A DNA stretch of 64,000 nucleotides, taken from Sphagnum compactum. Taxonomy: Eukaryota > Bryophyta > Sphagnopsida > Sphagnales. The DNA lies in assembly GCA_965153455.1 (NCBI GenBank), contig OZ234494.1:16864001-16928000 (forward strand), in the 5' to 3' direction. Positions 11,869 through 22,800 of the stretch are shown one piece after another. Positions within the stretch are counted from its first letter, which is position 1, and each line of letters begins with the position of its first letter. The notes below the pieces were generated by a model that made no database searches, was not told the DNA's origin, and worked only from the letters and a program-made list of their open reading frames with translations. The translations under genes were made by a program, and so were the position numbers.

Positions 11869-13012
11869 AAAGAAATATTTGTTCTCATCTGGGATCTTAA
11901 TGTCCCTTTCAACTAGAGTTTATCGATCCATTCTCCATCGTTGAATTCTGTTGTTTTCTAACACAAATATTGGTAATTTTGCCAAGCCTAATTAAGATGA
12001 CGATGGAATCATGAGTTGTTGTACCATCTATGGCTACACTGTCATCTATGGACTTTATGTGGTTTGACCGACGTCTGTTATTGTTTCAAGAATTCTACAA
12101 ATTGCACCAACACCTTCTTCTTTGTATTCTTCGTTGGAATCCTAAATCTCAACTTGTTCGTGCACTATTGCACTAAGTCCTATTGCCACTTTTGCTTGCA
12201 TTCTAAAAATTCTACTTCACAACTTCTCCAATAGTGGTTTTGTTGTCGCTTCAATATCCTCTACACATCTAACCACTTCAATGATTTCTTTTGTGAATTG
12301 TTTCCCTTCCTTGCACTCAAATGACGATGGTGATGTTAAAGGCAAAATTATTCTCGGTGGCACAATGTTGTAAACTGGGCCACTAGCCAACCTTTCTAAC
12401 TCCTCTTGGAATTCCCTTTATTTTGTAAGAACTTATATCGCATAGTGCTCTTCCTCAATTCTCTATAGTTTCTCACGTTTAACAACCTTCTGTGCTTTTG
12501 TCTTTCTTACAAGTTTCTGTAATTTTTTTATTACATTCTCCTCATTCATATTTCAACATTCTTCAAAAAACATTAAATTTTTTTGGAACAACTTTGAATG
12601 TTTGACTTCCATTGCCTCCTGTTTTTTCATTCAAGGTAGCCTGCCATATTCTCACGAATTGTTCATCTTGTTCATGCACCCCATTCCTTTCATGATGACC
12701 TTGCTCCTTTACGTCCAAGTGGAAGTAGTTACTTTGGATCAATGGTGCAAATGCATTCTAATTTTCATTATTCATCCAATTGTCATTGTCACCATCTCCT
12801 TCTTCATCCTTCATCATCTCTACTAGGTATGCTACAGTCTTCTCCAATTCAACTGTATCATCATGCAATTTATCAATTGAGTTAGATGATTTTTCTGATG
12901 ACTCATCTGATTTATTTATGGTCCAACACAAATGAGTGTTATTGTGAATTGATAAACAACATGGTAATACTTTGTCATCTTCATTTTCGTTTGTACCACT
13001 TTCCTTTTGAAC

Positions 13013-13410
13013 TCATGGTTGGTATGTAAAAATGCATTCATATAAAAACTTTGTTATTATCGTTGTGGTATTTGTCCATAATGTTCTGGCCTCCACCCAT
13101 TTGGTTGCATAATCTCTGGTCACCAATATATACTTATTCCCTATATATACCATCATGTTGGTTGGATTGGTCCCACACGATCCAAGCCCCATCTCATGGA
13201 AGGTTATTCTGGAAGAGTTGTTACTAACTTGGCCAAACTTTGTGTAGCCAACCCTCCAATGCACTGACATGAATCACACAATCTATAGAAATCATTGACA
13301 TCTCTGTACATTATGGGCCACTAGTACTTACATCTAAAATTTTCTTATGTGTGATCTCAATTACAAAGTGCCCTCCTACTACTCCCTCATGTAATTCTTT
13401 CGTCACCTTC
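13013..13410 (-). pseudogene. Ty3/gypsy integrase fragment (zinc-binding and core start)
   Basis: The minus strand gives HEGVVGGHFVIEITHKKILD at 13.40-13.33 kb, then a DCVIHV block at about 13.28 kb, which is the HHCC-type zinc-binding region. This is followed by [20 protein letters not shown] and [13 protein letters not shown] (13.2-13.05 kb), the start of the catalytic core. The second Cys pair is damaged. Only the first part of the core is visible. Confidence 0.75.
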
Positions 13411-14340
13411 TAAGGTTCTGTGGTTGACAAACGCCTCTTCAATCTATTGTCATACCCCGTCTTATACAAAATTTCATTATTCATTGTAAAGGGTTCAGCC
13501 CTCATGGCTAACCATTGCTTTTGCCCTAGTGATAAAGACTTTTCCATCTGTCCTATTTGTAATAACATGTTGACATCATTCAACCATTCTGGTTCGATGA
13601 AAAATAAACTAGCAATTGTGGTCTGTTCTAGGACTCCTAAAGGTTTTATGACATCAGGTAATTTGGACAAAACATCTACAACTACCCGAGTCTTGCATGG
13701 CTTGTATACCACTGTGAAAACATACTCCAAAAACAATAGTAACCACCTAGCTATTCTTCCTAAAACCTGTGGCTTGTTTACCAAGTAAACTAAAACCATA
13801 TGATCAACATAAAACACAAATTAATTTCCCAACAGATAATGGTACTATAATTTTGTTCTGCACTATTTAAAAGCCTAGAAGCATACACTATTGGTTGGTC
13901 GCTCTTCCTTATTATATTTTATGCCAATAAAGCTCCCATAGCCAATAATGATGCATTTGTGTGAACACGGAACTCCACATCCCACTTTGGTGGTATTAAA
14001 ATTGGTGTTTCAATATACTTCTACTTAAATAGCTCCAAGTGCTACATTAAAAAGTATACAAACAACCAAACTTTCTAGCACTCCTCTTTCCATAGAAAAT
14101 TTTCTGTCTTCCTTGTGAGCTTTGTAATAAGAGCCATGATCACTGCAAAATTCTTAATAAAACATCTATAAAATTGCGCCATACCATTAAACACTTGAAT
14201 CTACTATGAATTCCGTGGTACCAGCATGTTTATTATGGCTTGGAGTTTTTTAGGATCTGATAACTTTCCTTCCTTTGAAACAATGAATCCAATAATTACT
14301 CTAGAGAACGCCATTTCTTTGGGTTTAAACTAATGTTGTA
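13410..14340 (-). pseudogene. Ty3/gypsy reverse transcriptase thumb and RNase H, broken
   Basis: Blocks in order on the minus strand are SLNPKK, VIIGFIVSKEGKLSDPKKLQ and AQFYRCFIKNFAVIMALITK, all connection/thumb. Then come WDVEFRVHTNASLLAMGALL and QPIVYASRLLNSAEQNYST, both RNase H. The open frame 13410-13817 (FYVDHMVLVYLVNKPQV, GRIARWLLLFLEY, VVVDVLSKLPD) is the RNase H end and tether. The RNase H start reads VHTNAS where D-A-S would be expected, so a catalytic acid is lost. Several stops are present. Confidence 0.75.
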
Positions 14341-14370
14341 TTCTCTACACTTCTAACATAATTTGAGCGT

Positions 14371-14640
14371 TTACAAATGAGTTTGCATATTATTATAAAC
14401 TATAAAATTATCCAAAAAAAATTCATAAAAATATCCAGATACTCTTTGAATGTTTTTGTGATTGTTTTTTGAAATGTTGAAGGTCCATTCTTCACTCCAA
14501 ACAACATTACTCTCCAAATAAATGCTCCCCAAGTCTGGTGAAATGCCCTTCAAATCCTTATACATCCAAGCAAAAACATTCTTGTACTCCTTCAACAACT
14601 CTTCCAATTCTCACGCCTTCTCTGGTTGCAGATTTGAATT
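14371..14640 (-). pseudogene. Ty3/gypsy reverse transcriptase N-terminal and palm remnant with internal deletion
   Basis: The 78-codon frame joins ELLKEYKNVFAWMYKDLKGI (entry to reverse transcriptase) almost directly to the palm region. The frame then shifts, and the next blocks are recognisable only in a shifted reading. The position of the catalytic YxDD box reads FLDNFIVYNN, so the second acid is lost. The finger subdomain is missing, which indicates a deletion. Enzyme activity is not possible. Confidence 0.75.
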
Positions 14641-15054
14641 CACCTTCACTATCTAAGGTTCTACTTGAGTCCTTAGATTCAAATTTGTTAACTGTTATTC
14701 TTTTGTGAATGTCCAACCTATAATTTGCAAGCTCTTGAGCCTTGACTTTGGCTGGAATTTCATCAATCTAAACATTCCCTAACTAATGATTATAATAAGT
14801 CTCAGGATATACTTTATGGCTCATATATGTTTGTAGTTTCTCCTTCTACTAAAATGAGTTTTATATTACTTTGTAGATTACTGTAATTCCGAAATTTAGT
14901 ATAGATGTGTGGTATACTTTGTGGTTTCTATAGACTAAAATTTTTCTGGTAGACTAATGGTGCCTACGGAAAACAATCTTGGTTCTGCAACAAATATGAT
15001 ATCCTCCTCATCTGTGATATCATTTTGATAATCGTAGAATAATAACACTTATGA

Positions 15055-15430
15055 TCATTTCACCTCTACTCCTATGTGCTTCATCACTACTATAATTCTA
15101 ACCATATCATTCCCAGGAATCGTCACTGTGTCGTTCCCCCAATCATGGGCTACTTTGGCATCCCTCAACCATGGTCCCCTTAATAACATGGAATAACTAG
15201 TGTTTATCACATTTCTATAATATAATAAATGTAGTAACATAGGGTATGCTACGAACATATATATCTTCAAATCACGAATCAATCTATTGGTTTTGTAGTA
15301 GTATGATTTGCCATCCTCAGATTATATGGTGATGGTTTAGGCTTTGGTAACCCCAACTTCAATCTCAATTGAACTTTGTAATAATATTAACCTTAGATCC
15401 TCCATCTAGCAATACATCCTCTATAGTATT
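15055..15430 (-). pseudogene. Ty3/gypsy aspartic protease region, broken
   Basis: The minus strand gives DVLLDGGSKVNIIT near 15.40 kb, the retropepsin active-site loop in the DGGS form used by this plant gypsy group. It is followed by the frame at 15282-15055 (VINTSYSMLLRGPWLRDAKV, HDWGNDTVTIPGND). The order fits the protease and the linker before reverse transcriptase. Confidence 0.7.
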
Positions 15431-15999
15431 TTTTCCAATTTGTACCTGGATAACTACCATATGGTTATTAATAGCGACTACTATTATTGCTACTTCTGTA
15501 TTATAGATGGTGTTGTTTTTTCTATTATTGTTTTAGCTACAATTTGTGGTTTATTTTGTTTCATTTTTTGCCAGAAATATTTTTTCAACTCAGGATTCAT
15601 TTTTAATAATTGTCCCAAGTTCAAACTAAAATTAATTTCCAACATTTGTTTACTAATATCCTAAAATATCTCTTCTACCGATATCGATGTACTTTGGGGA
15701 ATTATAGATTCCTAAGGTTTTTGAGGTTCTATAGAAGGTGTAATATTAAACATTCTTGGCCACATTGTGTTAGCTTTTGTTTTCTGCAGCTATTAAATTG
15801 TCTCCACCATTGTCTCTTCCACTTGTTCTCCTCCCAATCTACAATAGTTCTGTTCTTCTTCCGTTCGCTCTTTTGGAACACCTTTTTTTTGTGATTCTAC
15901 TCCTTGTAGCAACATTAACATTGACGACATTCACATCTACAATGATTGTTTTGACCTCAATTACGTCTTTCCCTTTCGAGCTTGATGCATTCTTCCTTT

Positions 16000-17700
16000 G
16001 AAACATTTTCTACATCTCTGCAAACTTGGGACAGTTTGTCATTTTATGTCCATTCAAACCATAGATGTGGAAGGTATATGAACTATTCTTTTGACCTTTC
16101 TAAGGTTGATTGGTAGCTTTTGCTATTGATATAGTGGGCTCCTCTTTCTTTTTGACTCTACACCTCTCCACATTGTGGTTGTCTCTCCCAAAGTTTGTAC
16201 AATGTTTGCTAGTCCTTCCTGGTTCCATTTATGGTTTTGTCGTTGTTGTAGATTTAAACATTTGTGGTACCGACAGTGCACTTTGAACTTTTGCTGAGGT
16301 CATCCTTTCTTCACATAATAGAACTGCCTCATGCATATGTAATGTGGTATGCTTCATTCTTGTAATTACAATCCTCAGATAGGACTATAAACCTACCCAA
16401 AACATAGTGGTCAAAAAATTGCCTATGGTTAGTGTTTGTAATCCATGAACCAACTTTTGTATACGTTCATATATACACTTGAACCCACTCAGTCTCCCCT
16501 TGCTTGATATTCTTGAGTTCCATGTAAATTTGTCCATCATTTTGTGTCTTTCGATGATGTTTGTGGAATGCTTGAATTAACTCAGAAATCATGCAGTCCA
16601 AAAATTTTAACATATAATTATGACACCAACCTGATGCCATCTCTCTCATGTGTAATTGAATGCATTAATGATGTATTCCTTCGAGGTTTTGCCATTTGTT
16701 CAAACAACTGCTTGAAACATTCTCACATGAACATTTAGATTTGCATCTTTCTTGTAATTTGGATATTTTAGAATTGATCAATATGGTTTGGCCACTGAGC
16801 CCCCTACTCTAGTATTCATTATCGACGTAGTCCTTTACCTTTCACAATTTAATAGAATTGGTGGTGGCCATCCCACATATTTGTTAACTTGTGTTGCCAT
16901 GAATGGTGTTGTGTACACCGTCTAAGGTCTTGAAATGGGTACTGTTACCCTATTCGAATCTTCATAAATTTGGTTTGTGCATTTTCCAACTTGCGTATTC
17001 ACTGGTATTTGATATGTAGATTGACCATTCTTAAATTGATTCCTTTTTTTGGATGGCTTAGCCTTTGTCCCAAGCTTACAAGCTATGACAACTATTTTTG
17101 GCATCATAGATCCAACCAATTATTCTTGTGAAAAAATATTAGGTATTTGACGTATCCTATTCATTAGTCTAAGCCTTATGAATGATTGTGTAAACTTTTT
17201 GGACATCTTAGCATGGATAGTTGTACAACATTCATTTGCACTTTTTGTTGTCTAAAATTTGGTCTTAAAGAAAATGGTTCAGTCCTAGTCATATTTGGAA
17301 AATTTTGCACTTTCTATTTTGTTCAAATTGTAACCTAGTTCCTGCAACCTATTTTCTAAACCATTGCGAATCTGTTCTTTCGTCTATGGTTGTTTTATAG
17401 AATCTTTTTATAACATATATTGTCCCACATATCTAACAAATCCATCCTTCACTTCATTATTAATCTATGAACATTCTGTGATGATATGTCTTCTGACTCT
17501 ACAATAAACAAAAATTCTAGAACTAGTTTGAGCCAACATGGTTGAATCTTCAAAATCGTAATTTCTATGTTCTGGATTTCTTTTATCTCTTTCAAGTCCT
17601 CTACTTCTGTTGTTCATTGGAATTAGTAATGCCTCCTCCAAAACATTCACATGTGCATCATTATACATAGAAGTTCTTGGGTAATTTTCATCTACCCATT
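16000..17700 (-). pseudogene. Ty3/gypsy gag remnant with zinc knuckles
   Basis: Two CCHC-like knuckles are readable on the minus strand: CTNFGRDNHNVERC at about 16.16-16.21 kb, and a second reading HIYGLNGHKMTNC at about 16.03-16.09 kb that has lost its first Cys. Upstream lies the capsid-like frame 16649-16467 (AFHKHHRKTQNDGQIYMELK). Further upstream is the frame 17668-17465, ending in a third knuckle-like YCRVRRHIITECS. The same blocks appear in the plus-strand fragment at 5.5-8 kb, so both are copies of one family. Confidence 0.7.
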
Positions 17701-18379
17701 TCTAGAATACTGGGATTAGAGTTATGATCCACTTCCTAGTCTTCTATTGGCTCATAATATTTTGACAATGTCAACTGGTACATAAATGGTATACTTGTGT
17801 GTCTATTGTAGTCACCCTGTCAACTATGCATAGATTTTGGACTTGATGAATTTGTAGGGTCCATTAATAACAATTTGTCCCTTAGATTTCTATCGTCCCC
17901 ATGTTCTTGAATAGTTAATGGTGCTTGGAAAGTATGAATACCCCTTTCTCTTGGGTATATTTCAGACTTGATCCCCCTCACTGGAGATTGTCTTCTGTAA
18001 CTAAGACGTATCTGTGGACCTCTTATCCATATTTCTCATCTCGTTCCTGTGCCTATTAAAAACACTCGATGTCCTGCAAGTCATTCTTTTGTTCATAAAC
18101 TTCTGGGTTCCAAAATTGTACCCCTATTTGGCGTTTCATGCACCTCTTGGTCTACATCCTAATGTTTTTGAAGATTAGAAATGATGTTCTCCCATCTAGC
18201 TTCTTAGTCCATTTGCCTTTGCAAACTTTGAGTCACCATTTGATTCATATTGTCATGCAAATATTAAATTCCCTTGGGTCCAGTCATAGTAAAAGGAGCC
18301 ATGAGTGCCAAGGTCGAAGTCCTTACCAAAGATTGCATTTTACACATGTCTTGCATGGATTAGTATATTAAATATCAAA

Positions 18380-19884
18380 ATTATATTTTAAATATAATTT
18401 CTGGGACTAAATATCAATATTGAGACCAAACATGACCCATGTTATAATAATTTTATTTATTTTTGCACAAGGACCTAGATTATAGTGAAATGTAGACTTT
18501 TGTTTTTAATCGTGATTACAAATTTTGAACCTTTTTAACCATTAAGGATGTTCATAATCTAAATTAACAACATTTGTTCAAAGGATTCAATACATATGCA
18601 TTTAAAAATATAAACACAAGTGGACTTTCTTGTGAAGTATATTAGATCCCATAATAAAATTGAAAATTTGGTGAACGTTTGAATAACAAAAAACACGTTC
18701 AAATTTTATAGTCCTTAAAAGAGCCCTATCAACAAGTGCTTTCTATATGACATTTAAAGGATTCTAATACCATAATGAAATGACTCCAAACTTTTAGGAT
18801 ATCAATTTCATGGATAAATAAGCAAAACCCCAAAATATGAACAAATAATTCATTATATATAATTATTGGTGGATTTTCAAAGTAGTAGAGGTGCAATTTT
18901 AAAAACAATTAACAAGTGATTTGGCTCCTTTTATTGTGAATGGACCCCCTTGGTTTCATGGTGTATTTTTTATTTAAGTCCTTATAGCTTTCATCGCTTA
19001 GATCTCCGTTTTCTATTTGCCAAAAAAATTAGAAATCTAAATCTACCAAACAACAATATTTCCTCCTCCAATTTGTTAAAATCTTCAAAAAACAATGTTT
19101 TTACAAAATTCCAAACTGTTCAATAATTACATTGCTATTTTGGCTTCCAAAAAAAAATTGTCCTCGAGATGGCCACCAAATGGTAAGCATATATATTATC
19201 TTAAAAATGTTGATTGCCTATTTAAAACAATACAAAAGACCATTCAATGCTCCATTCAATGCTCCACTTCAACATTTAACATTTGTGGTTTCATTATGCA
19301 AACAATTCAAATAAGTTATTTTTACACAATTTTCTTATTACAACTACTTTTCTTTTGCTCAATTCTATTTCCTTAAATAGAATTTGTGGTCAAAATATGG
19401 TTAAATTTATTAGAAATCCAAAACACAATAGATACAAAATATAAATCCACGTTTCTTCATCAAATCTATATTTTTCATAAATTGTGTTTTCCAATAGACT
19501 CAACAATAATGGATTAACATTTTCAATACACCTCAAAGCAAATATAAAGGTATAACATTTTTCACTACAAGAATTTGAGACTTTAGTTGGAATGATCACG
19601 AAAGTCTTGAAAACTTCTTAGCTAGTATCAATGCAATTTCATAACATGTTATGTGTTCAATTTACGTATTTAGTAAATATTTTTGTGAGTTTTGATTACC
19701 AAATGGTCAATATCAATAAATCTATAAAATGGAAGGTTTTTTTATGATATATTGATGAAAAAATGTAACAAATAATAAACAAAGAAATGTGGCACATGAA
19801 AGTTGTGCATGATTTAGGTTGTTCACTAAAACAACATTTGTCTCACATTTGATTATAAATTAATTGACATGTTTTAAAGAATGA
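18380..19884. other. AT-rich spacer 3' of the receptor kinase gene
   Basis: No gene was recognised. It would contain the 3' UTR of the minus-strand receptor kinase gene next to 19885. A short duplication of 'cattcaatgctc' lies near 19245. A single CACTA-like end (19563) has no partner. Confidence 0.4.
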
Positions 19885-22800
19885 TTAATTAGGATCCAAA
19901 GTGCTTAGTTCAATTTCAACATTGCCATGGTTATTGGGCACAACACGATGAAACCCAAGAAGGTTTGAGAAATCCATCTCATGAATACTATTAGCTTCTT
20001 TCGGAACGACCTCCATATCCACCTCATTTAATAACATGGCTAACACATGTGACATCAATGGACGTTTTGAGGCTGATGTTTGCACACATAATAATGCCAC
20101 ATCAATCACACGTTGTGCTTCATCATCCAATATGTTGTTGTTTAGTTGTTGGTCAATAAGATCAAACAACTTATTTTGTTCATGTAAAGAATGTGCCTGA
20201 AAAGACCACCCGCCCATTTTGGGGAAACAAATTAGATTCACAAAATTCTTTTTATCTTATTAATATTAAATATGGATTAGTGGGTCACTACTTGGATTTA
20301 TTGCGTATCCTTTTGTTTCAAGGTATTCTTTTGTTTTGTAGTGGAACAAATGTCAATCCCTACCTTTATATATTGATAAATGTGACAATTCTTTTCCATT
20401 AATAAATATATAATCTACTTTTAAATGAGACATTTAAAATTATATATTGGAATGATTCTAAAAAAAAAATTGATTTTTTTTGTGGGCTTAATAATGTTTT
20501 TTTCTAAAAATTTCAAATAAAATCTACTTCCAAACTATAAACAAGTAACTTGTTGTCAATTTGACATCATTTTCATCAAAATATAAATGAGCCTTCTTGG
20601 TAAATTGGCATGGACAATGGGCATATTGTTAATAATTATTACTCACCAAAGCATTCCATTTTAGATTATACAAAGCTTTTGATAAAAAAAATGAATTGAA
20701 GATGTGGATGTAAGTTATAAACCTAAGCATATTAACATACTCATTTGAGCATTAACTTTCAATTGCCCACCAACATGAAGTTTAGATTTGTTGATTTGCC
20801 ATCTAAACATCACCAAGTGTTTTTTCATTCCTTTTTTATGGTTATTGGATTTATTTCAATGATAATAGTTTTAAATGTTTAATATGATGTAATTGGGGAA
20901 AATATGGCTGCCTAATCCTTTTCAAAATCTGACACCAAATAACCTGGGTTTCATCTTTGTGATAATTGTTTTACTTATTGATCCTTATTAGCCTTATGTT
21001 GAATTTATAATAAATAACCATTTCAAGTAATTGGGTTGATGATTTAGCATCTTGCCCCCACAATATTACATTATATAATTAGGTTACTAATTTAACTTTT
21101 TATAAAAACTAAATGTACATACACTTACCCATTCAAGAAGGTAAATTTTGTTTGTTTCCAAAGACAAATCAATATTCTTGCGACCACTCACAATCTCCAA
21201 GAGAAGAACCCCATAGCTGAATACATCCACCTTTTCAGTGAGTTTGCCAAACGTAGCATATTCGGGTGACAAATACCCCCTACAAGAAAAACACAACTAA
21301 ACAAGTAAGAAGTATATAAATTTATGTGCAAACTGTGGTGAAATTTTAGTTTCAATGTTGTGAAAGATTAATCATTCAATTTTTTTCAAATGACCCAAAT
21401 GTTTACATCTAGTCATAGAATCATTGCAACATCATATGTTGGTTTTGATGAGTGGAAAATGTACATCGTTCCAGCAATATGGGCAGTTGACAAGTGGCTT
21501 ATATCCTCTGGAAATAATCGTGCCAATCCAAAGTCTGCAATTTTTGGGTTCAAATATTTGTCAAGGAGTATGTTAGGTGCTTTAATGTCTCGATGTATAA
21601 TGCGTGGTTGCAAACATTCATGAAGGTAAATGAGGCCACGAACAATTCCCACACATACGTTGAATCGCATTGTCCAATCTAAAAATAAATCATTTTTTAC
21701 GTGTCGATCTGCAAACACCATAATGTTAACAATGATTAATCATAAAATATTTGATTATCATGCATGCATGACATGCAAACCGTTAAGATATCATCAAAAT
21801 TTTTAGGACATGGAAATTTACTATGGTTAAGTTGAAAATGTCATACCCCAAAGAGCTTCAGCAAGGTTTTTGTTTTCCACAAACTCAAACACAATAAGTC
21901 GTTGTGTGCCTCGTAAAGAACATCCTTTCACCTTCACTAGGTTCTTGTGTCTAACACCAGTCATGAGCACAATTTCATTCAAAAACTCACTTACTTGTTG
22001 ATGTGATTTATTCAATAATTTCACTGCCACATTTGTCCCATCAAGTAATATTCCCTACAAAAAACATAGAAATATTTTTTAATCTTTCATCATTGAAGGA
22101 AAAATATCAATTATTAATTGGTAAATCCTTTGAAATTAATCTTCACCAATTTCAAGTTAAAATGCATCAATTACAAATTTGAAATATATATTTGAATTAT
22201 TATTTTAACATCAAGTATTATATATATTGCAAAGATTTCAATTAATTCCATTAAACTAAACATGTTCAATGATGGAAATACTATGAATTGTAGGGAAGTT
22301 GGAATATGAATTTACCTTATAGACTGCCCCAAAACCACCTTCTCCAAGCTTATTCGATGGATGGAAATCATTAGTGGCTAACTTTAACACCTTATATGAA
22401 TACAATATAGGTTGCACTTGTTGTTTTGCAAATTCTGTGAAAATGGTATTTATTCAATTGTCATTCACTTCACATGTGAGTAGAATAGCTTACAACTAAT
22501 GAAATGAACATTCAGTAATCACATTATTGGCAAAATTTTACAAACCTAAATATAAATGGGTCAATGAATGGACAACATGATGTTATTACACCTACAAACA
22601 TCTAAAGCAATTGAGTAATGATTGCATTTTGGTAAGTAAATACTTCAAATAGAAAAGAAGCAAATAATGGAACTAAGAAAGTTGAAAAACAAAATTGAAT
22701 TTCACTGTACCTTTTTGAATTTCATGAAAGGCTAACATATTTTTGTGGTACTTCCGATATATGACAATGAAGAAGATTCCACCCACAAGTACAAAAATGG

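Larger units (their letters stand above)
12000..18070 (-). mobile_element. Ty3/gypsy LTR-retrotransposon remnant, minus strand
   Basis: Reading the minus strand from high to low coordinates gives the gypsy order. Gag with zinc knuckles (about 17.7-16.0 kb) is followed by protease with a DGGS motif (about 15.4 kb), reverse transcriptase (14.6-14.1 kb), RNase H (14.0-13.5 kb) and integrase (13.4-13.0 kb). This order (RT before integrase) identifies the Ty3 class rather than Ty1/copia. Stops, frameshifts and at least one internal deletion in reverse transcriptase show it is inactive. I did not find a pair of long terminal repeats, so the outer limits are approximate. The 12.0-13.0 kb part still reads as broken coding sequence (SDESSEKSSNSIDKLHDD near 12.9 kb), which may be the 3' end of the element or a nested piece. 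Confidence 0.8.

Noticed and set aside
19563-20343. CACTACAAGAA at 19563 and TTTTGTAGTG at 20343 as ends of a second CACTA element
   Set aside because: The interval would contain the last exon of the intact receptor kinase, the flanks do not match, and the ends agree only over a few bases.
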